From Calditrichales bacterium MX18-03 (GTDB lineage Bacteria; Bacillota; Clostridia; Lutisporales; Lutisporaceae): a DNA stretch of 64,000 nt. Each line of letters begins with the position of its first letter. The first letter of the stretch is position 1. The notes beneath the pieces were generated by a model. The model worked only from the letters and a program-made list of their open reading frames with translations. It searched no databases and was not told the DNA's origin. Location of the stretch: contig JAJGRE010000002.1 of NCBI GenBank assembly GCA_021083345.1, positions 558,001-622,000 on the forward strand, in the 5' to 3' direction. Position numbers and translations under genes: made by a program. Shown here one piece after another: positions 46,026 through 54,068 of this stretch.

Positions 46026-46583
46026 TTACCCCAATACGCTGGGTGAGCTGACCACCAATATTTTGACCAGCTTGCCGGTCAGGTTTACCCAATCATGAGG
46101 AACGCTGGATGCCATATGGATGCTGTCCCCCGGGTACAGCTCATACTGCCTGTCATCCAGGATCAATGTCAGGATGCCTTCCAACACGTAGACAAACTCT
46201 TCCCCGGGATGCTCTGCCGCCATGACTTCCTCCGGCCGTTGTCCCGGAAGGATGGTGACCAGCAGCGGGTCCAACTGCCTGTTTGCGATATCGCTGCCAA
46301 GGCTGTAGTAAATGAACTTGGATTCATCGATCCGCAGGACTTCCTGCTCATAGCTGCGAACGATCATTGGCCGGTGGCTCCGGGGAGGAGAAAAAAAGTG
46401 ATTCAGGTCCACGTCCAATGCATCCGCAATCTTTTTCAAGGTATTGATGGTAATGGATGTCAATCCTCTTTCCGCCTGGGAAATGAAACTGGCCGAAAGG
46501 TTCACCTTCTCGCTCAGCTCCTTCAGGGTCATGCCTTGTGCATTTCTGAGCGTATTGATCTTTTCCCCGATTTCCTTGTGCAT
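46026..46583 (-). CDS. XRE-family regulator with cupin domain
   Basis: A 185-residue regulator. N-terminal Cro/C1 helix-turn-helix: 'LRNAQGMTLKELSEKVNLSA' and 'SFISQAERGLTSITINTLKK' (residues 12-50). C-terminal cupin_2: 'EHPGEEFVYVLEGILTLILD' and 'YELYPGDSIHMASSVPHDWV'. This fusion (PuuR-like) usually senses a small metabolite such as an amino acid or polyamine. Start ATG behind GGAGGAGT. Upstream of the M24 peptidases in the same direction, suggesting control of peptide use. Confidence 0.9.
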   Translation of the reverse strand: MHKEIGEKINTLRNAQGMTLKELSEKVNLSASFISQAERGLTSITINTLKKIADALDVDLNHFFSPPRSHRPMIVRSYEQEVLRIDESKFIYYSLGSDIANRQLDPLLVTILPGQRPEEVMAAEHPGEEFVYVLEGILTLILDDRQYELYPGDSIHMASSVPHDWVNLTGKLVKILVVSSPSVLG

Positions 46584-46923
46584 CGCTACTCCTCCACTAT
46601 GTAAACTTTATCACTACAGTTGATACATTTAAACATCGCTTAATTTTATAGTATATAATTCTAGTACTATTTAAATTTTCCTGCAATCATCCGCATTTAA
46701 TTTAAATTTTGCAATGAAATTTTTACTAAGTATCCTCACCCGTCGCATTTCCGGTCCGTCAGGGTATTTATTTGTATATTTTTACAATCATTCATGAATC
46801 TGGCTTCTCCTGGGCTATTTTACATAAAAAATTTCAAAGATACTGGAAAAACCTATAAACAATTGAGAAGAAATAGTCGAATTATGATATAGTAGTTTTT
46901 GTGCGTTTAAATATACGGATAAA
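46584..46923. other. Gene-free divergent region (340 bases)
   Basis: AT-rich spacer between the XRE gene and the HD-GYP gene. It holds two copies of TTTAAATTTT followed by TGCAAT or GCAATG (around 46669 and 46701), possible promoter parts for either side (TATACT-like boxes near 46650 on the minus strand; TTGAGA at 46863 and TATAGT at 46888 on the plus strand, spacer 19). No convincing gene, RNA or riboswitch seen. Confidence 0.5.
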
Positions 46924-48021
46924 ATGGTGAATGTCATGCAGAAAGTATTGGTCAACAATGTTATTCCGGGTTCAATCATCTCCAGGGACGTCTACAGCAA
47001 GGACGGCATCATACTGGTGTCTAGGGGCGTAGCCTTCAGGGAGCATTTTGTCAAGCACTTCAACGAAGCAGGGGTCAAGGAGATCTTCGTGGAAGAGAAC
47101 GGACAAATGACAAAAGACACGATGAATCATATCCGGAAGAGCTTACATATTAATGATATCGTTCACGAAAAAACCATATCGCAAGCCCAGACACAGATTA
47201 AGAAAACCATGATCAAGATCAGTGCTGCAGGCTCTGTAAACATTGCAAGAATCGGCAAGCTGGTAGAAGAAATCATCGATCAGCTGCTGGAGAAGCAGGA
47301 GTTTGTCTTTGCGTTGTCACAGCTGCGCTCTGTGGACGATTATACATACCGTCATTCGGTGAATGTCGGCGTGCTGTCGCTGGTCATTGGAATTGATATG
47401 AGCTTGGATCGGGATGCCCTCAGAAACCTGGGTATCGGCGCAATCCTGCATGATATCGGAAAAGCAGTGGTCCCGGAGGATATACTAAAAAAACCCTCTT
47501 CCCTCACAAAGGAAGAGTTCGCAGAGATCAAAAAGCATACGGATTACGGCTATGAAATCCTGAAGCGGACCGACGTAGCCGAGGAAGCGGCACAGATTGC
47601 GCTGAACCATCATGAGAAATATGACGGCACCGGCTACCAGAAAGGCCTCAAAGGCACCAACATTCCGCTGTTTTCCAGAATTGTCGCCATTGCGGATGCC
47701 TATGATGCCATGTCCAACGACAGGGTTTATCAGAAAAAATTATCCCCCGACAAGGTATTCAAAGAGATTACCCATTTGGGAGATAAGCATTTTGACTGTG
47801 AAATCATGGAGAAATTTGCCCGCCACCTGAGCATCTACCCTACCGGCACAGGTGTGATCCTCAATACCAACCATCGCGGCATCGTACTGCGCCAGAACAA
47901 GCTTTACCCCGAAAGCCCCGTTGTGCGGGTCTTCAGGGATGAACGGAAGGATATCCGGAATCTTTACGTGGATATCGATCTATCGATAACAAAGCATCTG
48001 TATATCGCGAATACCTTTTAG
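46924..48021 (+). CDS. HD-GYP domain phosphodiesterase (degenerate GYP)
   Basis: A 365-residue cytoplasmic protein of the cyclic-di-GMP phosphodiesterase type. N-terminal about 115 residues match the DUF3391-like region often before HD-GYP. Catalytic domain: 'YRHSVNVGVLSLVIGI', 'ILHDIGKAVVPEDIL' (HD) and 'NHHEKYDGTGYQKGLKG', where the canonical GYP reads GYQ. The metal ligands of the HD part remain. Start ATG 46924 or ATG 46936; neither has a good ribosome site. No sensor or receiver domain is attached. A terminator follows at once. Confidence 0.88.
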   Translation: MVNVMQKVLVNNVIPGSIISRDVYSKDGIILVSRGVAFREHFVKHFNEAGVKEIFVEENGQMTKDTMNHIRKSLHINDIVHEKTISQAQTQIKKTMIKISAAGSVNIARIGKLVEEIIDQLLEKQEFVFALSQLRSVDDYTYRHSVNVGVLSLVIGIDMSLDRDALRNLGIGAILHDIGKAVVPEDILKKPSSLTKEEFAEIKKHTDYGYEILKRTDVAEEAAQIALNHHEKYDGTGYQKGLKGTNIPLFSRIVAIADAYDAMSNDRVYQKKLSPDKVFKEITHLGDKHFDCEIMEKFARHLSIYPTGTGVILNTNHRGIVLRQNKLYPESPVVRVFRDERKDIRNLYVDIDLSITKHLYIANTF

Positions 48022-48078
48022 GTGCCAGGAAAGGCGATGGTGGCATAGGACCACCCGCTACCCGGCACCTATTTTTTA
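48020..48078 (+). terminator. Terminator of the HD-GYP gene
   Basis: AGGTGCC/GGCACCT outer stem with an inner GGTGG/CCACC stem, followed by ATTTTTT; the stem starts inside the stop codon. Confidence 0.75.
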
Positions 48079-48110
48079 ATCAGCATCAAATGACCGGATA
48101 ACCACACCGG

Positions 48111-48911
48111 TTAAACCTTTTGTCCGGCGATATCCTCCACTGTAGCATAAGGATGGGAATACCTTTCGTTGTTCTCTGTATAGGATTTGATCTGAGACGC
48201 CTGCATCGGGCAATAATTCAGGCAAGCGCTGCATTTGTAGCACTTGACGCTTTTCTGCCACACCGGCTTTCCGGCTTGCATGATAACTTTTCCTGCCGGA
48301 CAAACCCTGGCACAGGTTCCACATCCTGTGCATTTGGAGTCTGAATAGAGGTTGTAGTTGGCACTATCAGCCATGAGAGCCATGAGGGGGAGAAAGATGA
48401 CGGGAATGCGCGATGTAAAATGTGTATCCTTCTCCCAAGACTTAGCTTTATTTACAATATTGGCCTGTATGGAATCCAGCCGCTCATGAACAACCGATTC
48501 CAATACCGCTATTTCCTCTCGGGTCGGCGCCTTGTACTTGAACTTTGGGTCATTGCTGGCCATATTCAGCGTAAAGCAGGAATCCAGCCTTTTTCCTTTT
48601 TTTCTCAATATTTTATCGATGGTTCTGAATGCACTGTGCGTAATCCCGATACGTGTCGCTATCGCAAAAGTGTATTGGGTCGGCTTCAGCTCCAGCTTTT
48701 TTATAAAGTCCTTCACCGGCTTGGGAATGGCCGTCATGTAGATTGGGAATACGAAGCCCACTATCTCGCCTTGTGCCTCAACTGCATCCCTGTTCAATAG
48801 ACTTACTATCGGTACCAGCTCCGTACCGGGAATCCGCTTTTGCAATTCCCTGGCTGCGTGCAGTGAATTGCCTGTTCCGGAAAAATAATAGATTACCGTC
48901 TTGCTCATCAT
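48111..48911 (-). CDS. EFR1-type flavodoxin-ferredoxin fusion
   Basis: A 266-residue electron carrier. N-terminal flavodoxin-like domain with the FMN phosphate loop 'YYFSGTGNSLHAAREL' near residue 7; C-terminal two [4Fe-4S] clusters 'CTGCGTCARVCPAGKV' and 'CYKCSACLNYCPMQAS'. The tandem ATG ATG at 48911 is preferred to 48947, since AAAGGAG lies between. Downstream of the FMN-binding gene (16 bases), so the two may act together in membrane-linked electron transfer. Exact partner unknown. Confidence 0.85.
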   Translation of the reverse strand: MMSKTVIYYFSGTGNSLHAARELQKRIPGTELVPIVSLLNRDAVEAQGEIVGFVFPIYMTAIPKPVKDFIKKLELKPTQYTFAIATRIGITHSAFRTIDKILRKKGKRLDSCFTLNMASNDPKFKYKAPTREEIAVLESVVHERLDSIQANIVNKAKSWEKDTHFTSRIPVIFLPLMALMADSANYNLYSDSKCTGCGTCARVCPAGKVIMQAGKPVWQKSVKCYKCSACLNYCPMQASQIKSYTENNERYSHPYATVEDIAGQKV

Positions 48912-48927
48912 TATTACCCCTGCTCCT

Positions 48928-49329
48928 TTATTTGCCTGCACGCGCAAGCGCGTTCTCTATGGCTTTCAGTATGGCTTTGCTGCTGTAGGTTGCACCGGCT
49001 ACAATATCCACTTTCAGTGTCTGTGCCTCAGCGACTCGACTTGGAATGACTTCTGCAGCTGTCCCCTGGCCGTTCTCATGCTTCAGCAGCGCCACTTCCG
49101 TTATCAGATGATCCTTCACCGTCACCTTTACTTCAGCAGCCACTGGAAATGCTTTGAAGCTGCCGGTATAGCTCCCGTCCGCTATACTTGACAGACTTAT
49201 ATCCGCTATGGATGAGTCTGCCAGCTTTTCAAGGTTTTTCTCAAGGTACCACTTGAATCCGCTTGCACCGATAATGGCTAAGACGATCACCCCCACAACC
49301 GCCAGAATGATAGCTTTTCTCTTTTTCAT
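48928..49329 (-). CDS. Membrane-anchored FMN-binding domain protein
   Basis: A 133-residue protein with one N-terminal transmembrane helix (residues 6-25) and an FMN-binding domain outside the membrane. The flavinylation motif is 'VDIVAGATYSSKAI' near residue 110, where the Thr carries FMN covalently in the NqrC/RnfG group. 'DGSYTGSFKAFP' near 50 is also typical. First gene of a pair with the flavodoxin-ferredoxin protein. No ApbE gene, needed for flavinylation, lies in the window. Confidence 0.88.
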   Translation of the reverse strand: MKKRKAIILAVVGVIVLAIIGASGFKWYLEKNLEKLADSSIADISLSSIADGSYTGSFKAFPVAAEVKVTVKDHLITEVALLKHENGQGTAAEVIPSRVAEAQTLKVDIVAGATYSSKAILKAIENALARAGK

Positions 49330-49532
49330 TTATTGCTTCCTCCAACTCCATAAACCAATATCATCAATTCCATTTCCATATATTTGAATTGATCCACGTC
49401 AATTTTAGGGTTTTTCATGTTGAAGTTCAATAGGAATTTTATCCTAGAACCTGTTTTCTTCAGCAGACGTTTCAAATTTTTTATTTTGTCAATAATATAA
49501 GCGAAGTTTTACCATTTGAAGGAGGTTTGTTT

Positions 49533-50033
49533 ATGTTGAAAATCGATCATCCGGCGCCCCAATTCAAGCTGAAAAGCACAAAGGGAGAAATCGCTTTGCA
49601 GGACTACAAGGGAAAGTATGTGCTCATGTTCTTTTATCCTCTGGATTTTACGCCGGTCTGAAGTACGGAAGTACCTGAGTTCAACCGTCGGTTGAAGGAA
49701 TTTGAGAAGTTGAATGCAGTGGTCCTTGGTGTCAGCACTGACAGCGTGCCCAGCCATGCAGCCTGGGCTGATACACTGGGCGGTATCGATTATCCGCTGC
49801 TGTCCGACTATAACAAGGAAGTCTCAAAGGAATATGGCGTTCTGATGGAAAATGAGGGCATCGCCCTGCGCGGAACCTTCATCATTGATCCCGAGGGGAT
49901 TCTGAAGGCCATTTCAATTTATGATACCGCCACCGGCAGGAGTGTCAATGAGTTCCTCCGAACCCTGGCTGCGCTCCAAACCAAGAAAGCATGCCCAGTG
50001 AACTGGCAGCCGGGAGATGCAGCAATAGGCTAA
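49533..50033 (+). CDS. Peroxiredoxin with in-frame TGA at the catalytic cysteine (probable selenoprotein)
   Basis: A 166-residue AhpC/Prx-family thiol peroxidase if TGA 49659-49661 is read through. ATG 49533 has GAAGGAGGT upstream. The TGA is codon 43 and falls exactly on the peroxidatic residue in '[16 protein letters not shown]', where homologues have Cys (P-x3-T-x2-C). The frame is intact on both sides; the second half shows '[19 protein letters not shown]' and a resolving-Cys context '[12 protein letters not shown]'. A 7-bp hairpin UUCAACC-GUC-GGUUGAA begins 19 bases after the TGA with G first in the loop, as in bacterial SECIS elements. Selenoprotein peroxiredoxins are known in anaerobic Clostridia. 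A nonsense mutation is the alternative. The selenocysteine machinery is not in the window. Confidence 0.8.
49680..49696 (+). promoter_or_regulatory. Candidate bacterial SECIS hairpin
   Basis: TTCAACC (49680-49686), loop GTC, GGTTGAA (49690-49696). The loop starts 25 bases after the end of the TGA at 49659, within the usual distance, and has G at its first position. Confidence 0.6.
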
Positions 50034-50044
50034 GGTTTTATACC

Positions 50045-50085
50045 GGGGGAGTAGAGTGCTGATCCTGATCAGTTGTCTGCTCCCC
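50045..50085. terminator. Hairpin between peroxiredoxin and EamA genes
   Basis: GGGGGAGTAGA pairing with TCTGCTCCCC, with an inner CTGATC/GATCAG stem; sits between two convergent stops and can serve both. Confidence 0.6.
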
Positions 50086-50986
50086 TGTTTAATTCACTAC
50101 CTCTAGCTGCATTTACTGCGGCTGTGCTATCCTTTTTCTTGAAATCCACTTCTGCAATCAAAACACCAAATAAGAGGATCGCTGCACCGACATACCCTCT
50201 CGTTGTCAGAAGCTCTCCCAAAAAGGCATAGGCAAAAATCGCTGAAAAAACCGGCTCCAGCGACAGGATAAGACCTGTATGCGTGGCGCTTGTATATTGC
50301 TGCGCCGTTGTCTGTACAATATAGCCGACAGCGGTGCATAAAATGCTCAAGGAAAGTACAACAAACCAGGACAGACCGCTGTCCGGCAGCTTTATCGTCT
50401 CTGTAAGCAAGGAAAACCCCGTGCTGAACAAACCGACGAAGCCCAGCTGCAAAACACCCAGAGCAATTGAATCCACGTCCTGAGTATAAATTCCTGTCAT
50501 TACAACATGCAATGCAAACAACAAAGCACATAGAATGCAGAGAATGTCTCCGCCGCCGATACTGAGCTGCGAGTTCAGCGTCAGCAAAGCAATCCCGGCG
50601 ATGGCGACACAGACCCCTGCGACCACTTTTCTTTCTATCCTTTGTTTGAAGAATAGATAAGAAAGGATTGGGATCAAGACAACCGTAAGGCTGACCAGGA
50701 ACCCCGCATTAGAGGCGGTGGTATATTTCAATCCGAAGGTCATGGTGATGAAAACCCCGAACAATATGACAGCCAGGATAAAAGCATACAAGATCGTTTT
50801 CTGCTCCGCTTTGAAAATCTGCTTGTAGAACACTGCAGCCGAAACGATAAATGCAAGGATGAAACGCAGGGCCGTCAGGTTAAATGGCTGAAGTGTCTCC
50901 AATCCCACCTTTGTCAGAATATATGAAGCCCCCCAGAATATTGTGATGATGAGCAGCATCAAATCTGCTCTCGTCTGCTTGCTCAC
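50069..50986 (-). CDS. EamA/DMT-superfamily transporter
   Basis: A 305-residue permease with ten hydrophobic segments as two EamA repeats ('IITIFWGASYILTKVGLETL' in the first, 'ALGVLQLGFVGLFSTGF' to 'AYAFLGELLTTRGYVGAAIL' in the second). Such proteins export amino acids or metabolites. GTG 50986 ('MSKQTRAD') has GGAGGGG six bases upstream; TTG 51004 overlaps that site. Last 18 bases overlap the terminator hairpin. Substrate unknown. Confidence 0.88.
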   Translation of the reverse strand: MSKQTRADLMLLIITIFWGASYILTKVGLETLQPFNLTALRFILAFIVSAAVFYKQIFKAEQKTILYAFILAVILFGVFITMTFGLKYTTASNAGFLVSLTVVLIPILSYLFFKQRIERKVVAGVCVAIAGIALLTLNSQLSIGGGDILCILCALLFALHVVMTGIYTQDVDSIALGVLQLGFVGLFSTGFSLLTETIKLPDSGLSWFVVLSLSILCTAVGYIVQTTAQQYTSATHTGLILSLEPVFSAIFAYAFLGELLTTRGYVGAAILLFGVLIAEVDFKKKDSTAAVNAARGSELNRGADN

Positions 50987-51040
50987 AGCAACCCCTCCGC
51001 TCAATAAAAATTCAAGTAAGGTACTCCATGCTTTCGCTTA

Positions 51041-52009
51041 TCATAACGTTAGGTTGCCGCTCTCCGTAAAAATGACTTCTTTCTTATCGGCATCCATAAT
51101 GACCTTGGTTCCAAAAGCAATGGTTATCTGTGGGAATATATGTCCCGCCCGGAAGTTGGTGATGACCGGCTTATCAAAGGGCACGATAATATCACGGAAT
51201 ACCTGCTCAAGAGGCAGATCAGAGCCGCCCTCAGGCTCCCTTTGTTCGGGCTCACAGTCGATCCAGGGTCCCATCAGGATACCTGCGCAATCTCTGAACT
51301 TGCCTGCCAATGCCAAAGATGTCAGCATCCTGTCCACTTTAAAGACTGCTTCTCCAATATCTTCAATAAATAGGATTTTCCCCTTGGCATCCACTTCATA
51401 GGGCGAGCCTAAAGTTGCTGCCAGCAGGGAAAGGTTCCCTCCGATGATCTCGCCTTCCGCTTTGCCCTCTACAAGACTGCCCAGAATCTCCCCTTCCGGA
51501 TTCTCCACCCTTCCCGGTGCCTCATCGGTGAAGAGATTACGCCTCAGGCTGTCATAGGTATACGGCTCGAACTTGACCTTTCCCCCCTTGACCTTTCCAA
51601 AGGAGGACATGGCCATGGGGCCGTGGTATGTAACCATTCTGCATATCCGGTTAAAAGCTGCATGCAGCCCTGTAATATCACTGAATCCGACGAATACCTT
51701 GGGATTCTGCCTGATCATGCCGTAGTCCAGCAGATTGAGTATGCGCATGGTCCCGTAACCGCCCTTGAGGCAAAAGATCCCTCTGATGCCGTCATCCGCA
51801 AAAGCATGGTTGACATCCGCGGCTCTTTTCTCATCGGTATCCGCCAGATGCCCATACCGGGAGTAGCAGGTCGGGAACATGACCGGCACCAGTCCAAGAG
51901 CGCGGATACGCTGCTCTGCCTTTTCCACTGCATCCGTGGCTGCCGGTGTTGTGGGGGATATGACCGCCACCCTGTCTCCTTCTCTCAGTGCTCTTGGTTT
52001 GATTATCAT
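51041..52009 (-). CDS. LD-carboxypeptidase (S66 serine peptidase)
   Basis: A 322-residue cytoplasmic peptidase that trims muropeptides (LdcA) or, in the MccF branch, inactivates microcin C. N-terminal 'LREGDRVAVISPTTPAA'; catalytic Ser in 'KVFVGFSDITGLHAAF' near residue 105; Glu in 'ILFIEDIGEAVFKVDRML' near 215; His in 'NFRAGHIFPQ' near 285. ATG 52009 has GGAGG seven bases upstream; the frame to 52036 starts before it. Alone on its transcript as far as can be seen. Confidence 0.9.
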   Translation of the reverse strand: MIIKPRALREGDRVAVISPTTPAATDAVEKAEQRIRALGLVPVMFPTCYSRYGHLADTDEKRAADVNHAFADDGIRGIFCLKGGYGTMRILNLLDYGMIRQNPKVFVGFSDITGLHAAFNRICRMVTYHGPMAMSSFGKVKGGKVKFEPYTYDSLRRNLFTDEAPGRVENPEGEILGSLVEGKAEGEIIGGNLSLLAATLGSPYEVDAKGKILFIEDIGEAVFKVDRMLTSLALAGKFRDCAGILMGPWIDCEPEQREPEGGSDLPLEQVFRDIIVPFDKPVITNFRAGHIFPQITIAFGTKVIMDADKKEVIFTESGNLTL

Positions 52010-52214
52010 TGGTATTCCTCCATTTTCCAGGCTCATCTTTCACTCCTATGGTATCACCATTTCTGCCGTTTGTATACCCATATTCTTCCTGATCCGCCAT
52101 ATCAAAGCGCTTCTAAGTAAAAAAGCAGTCTCTTGGCCCCGGCGTCTTGCGCACATTGCCAACCTGACTGCTAAGCTTTCTATTCATCTGACCCCGCACC
52201 ATGAGCCTCCGGGC

Positions 52215-52925
52215 TTAATGACGCAAAGAATGAACCCCCTTTGATTCATTAAGTCCTCTGGATATATAAAGCTTCCCCTCAGCGTTCACTGCAGCAAAGA
52301 AAACCTCATCCAAAGCGTGAATCTGACTGCTTTCCAACTGATCCTTCAACCACTCTTCACTCAGCGCAAGCCTCTCCAGATTTTCAGAATAGATTTCGCC
52401 TTCCACAACGACAGGTAGGGATAGTCCTTTGTAACCGGTATCAACCTTTGCAACATTGGGCGTCATGGGAAGGTATTGGGTTTTTTTCAGCACGCTGAGC
52501 TGCCCGCTGGACTCAACAATGGCAAACTCCACCTCGCCAACGTCAAAAACATCCTTCTCCCTGAGCATGCTTAAAATATTGTCGATGCTGTATCGGAGCT
52601 TCTTCAGGTTTCCTTTCACAAACTGCCCGTTTTCTATGACCACTATGGGTTCAAAGGTAAGCAGATTTCCAACCCACCTGTTCTTGATAATGACAACGCT
52701 GTAAAGGTAATGCATGAGCATGATGATTACAACAGCGAAAGCCGTAGGCAAATGCTCGACTTTCGGCTCTGCAATATCAGCCCCCACCACTGCAGCCACG
52801 GTAATAAGCGAAAGGAAGTCAAACACGGGAAGCTCTCCGATTTTCCGCCTCCCGGTAAGCAAGGTAAGCGCAAGAAACATCGGCAATATCGTCATGATCC
52901 TGAAAAATATTATAAGGTACGCCAT
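52215..52925 (-). CDS. DUF421 (YetF-type) membrane protein
   Basis: A 236-residue protein with two or three N-terminal transmembrane helices ('IIFFRIMTILPMFLALTLLT', 'FDFLSLITVAAVVGADIAE', 'TAFAVVIIMLMHYLYSVVII') and a cytoplasmic domain with 'PIVVIENGQFVKGNLKKLRY' and 'LREKDVFDVGEVEFAIVESS', the DUF421/YetF pattern. Family role is poorly known; some members affect spore or envelope properties. No partner gene. The 178 bases between it and the peptidase gene hold nothing recognisable. Confidence 0.85.
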   Translation of the reverse strand: MAYLIIFFRIMTILPMFLALTLLTGRRKIGELPVFDFLSLITVAAVVGADIAEPKVEHLPTAFAVVIIMLMHYLYSVVIIKNRWVGNLLTFEPIVVIENGQFVKGNLKKLRYSIDNILSMLREKDVFDVGEVEFAIVESSGQLSVLKKTQYLPMTPNVAKVDTGYKGLSLPVVVEGEIYSENLERLALSEEWLKDQLESSQIHALDEVFFAAVNAEGKLYISRGLNESKGVHSLRH

Positions 52926-53028
52926 CTCATCGCCCCTCAGAAAGCATATTCCATAGTAGTATTGATCTTAAAAACAAAAATATGCTGTCTACGGCAAATT
53001 CACTGGATTCCAATCACATTACGCAGGA

Positions 53029-54057
53029 TCATTTCCCCGTACAATATGCACTGTACAGCTCCCTATATTCCGCCAGCATCCGTTTCAGCAGGACCGGAAT
53101 ATCCAATTCATAGGGGCAGCGCTGCTTGCACAGGCCACATTCCTTGCACTGGGTTATAAGCTCCATATTTTTTCTGTTTTCCTCATCAAACATGGCGCCT
53201 GACGGAAACCTGCCGATGACCTGTGTCATCCTGGCCGCCACATGGATCGGAATGCCTTCGGGGCATGGTCCGCAATACCCGCAGCCGCGGCAGAAATTCC
53301 CCGTCAACTGGGAACGGATGCCTTCTATTTGCGTCTTGAGAGCTTCATCGAGCTGCGGCGGGTTCTTTTCCAGGGAAATAAATTCCTCCAGCTCGCTTTC
53401 CTTTTGAATGCCCCAGATGGGAACCACGTTGTCAAATTGCCTGATGAAGGCAAAAGTAGCTCTTGCATCGGTTATGAGCCCGCCGGACATGGCTTTCATG
53501 GCTATAAAGCCGATATCGTACTGGCTGCAAAGCTGCACCAGCTGTATATCCGTTTCAGAAGACAGGCAGCTGAAAGGAAATTGCACCGTATCATAAAGCC
53601 CCGACCTGACTGCTGCCATTGCCGTATCCACCTTATGGTTTGTGACCCCGATGAATCGGACCAACCCCTTGGCCTTTGCTTCCGTCAGGGCAGCATAGCT
53701 ACTGTTTTCATCTTCCGGATCCGGCAGCTCCTTGGGATTGTGCAGCTGATAAAGATCGATATAATCCGTCTTCAGCTGCTTCAGGCTTTCCTCCAGCTCC
53801 TTCAGTACCACAGCCTTGGTCTGTCCCATACTTTTTGTTGCAAGAATGATTTCATGCCGGACCCCGGAAAGCGCACGGCCCAGCTTTTCCTCACTGTCCG
53901 TGTACATTCTGGCTGTGTCGTAAAAATTGATGCCGCTGTCAAAGGCTTTCCGGAGAAGCTTTATAGAGCCTTCCATATCCACTCTTTGAATGGGCAGCGC
54001 GCCAAAAGCGCTTCTTGTTACTTTCAGGTTCGTACGTCCCAGACTGATGGTATCCAT
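53029..54057 (-). CDS. Aldo/keto reductase with C-terminal [4Fe-4S] domain
   Basis: A 342-residue oxidoreductase. AKR barrel with the catalytic tetrad: Asp and Tyr in 'INFYDTARMYTDSEEKLGRA', Lys in 'ILATKSMGQ', His in 'YQLHNPKELPD'. The last 90 residues carry two cysteine clusters, 'FCRGCGYCGPCPEGIPIHV' and 'CKECGLCKQRCPYELDIPV', as in clostridial ferredoxin-linked AKRs. Start ATG behind TAGGAGGTTT. Next to the YitT gene, 11 bases upstream on the same strand. Substrate unknown; electrons may come from ferredoxin rather than NADPH. Confidence 0.9.
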   Translation of the reverse strand: MDTISLGRTNLKVTRSAFGALPIQRVDMEGSIKLLRKAFDSGINFYDTARMYTDSEEKLGRALSGVRHEIILATKSMGQTKAVVLKELEESLKQLKTDYIDLYQLHNPKELPDPEDENSSYAALTEAKAKGLVRFIGVTNHKVDTAMAAVRSGLYDTVQFPFSCLSSETDIQLVQLCSQYDIGFIAMKAMSGGLITDARATFAFIRQFDNVVPIWGIQKESELEEFISLEKNPPQLDEALKTQIEGIRSQLTGNFCRGCGYCGPCPEGIPIHVAARMTQVIGRFPSGAMFDEENRKNMELITQCKECGLCKQRCPYELDIPVLLKRMLAEYRELYSAYCTGK

Positions 54058-54068
54058 TCTTAAACCTC

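Noticed and set aside
46793-46891. Possible 32-residue peptide in the divergent spacer before the HD-GYP gene
   Set aside because: No ribosome site, overlaps the likely promoter of the downstream gene, and the composition is ordinary.
49692-50033. Separate 113-residue peroxiredoxin-like gene starting at 49692
   Set aside because: It lacks the N-terminal half and active site; the frame continues upstream through the TGA to ATG 49533 with a strong ribosome site, so it is the second part of one gene.
53242-54063. 273-codon open frame on the plus strand
   Set aside because: Lies wholly opposite the aldo/keto reductase gene; no ribosome site and no recognisable motif. A shadow of the real gene.
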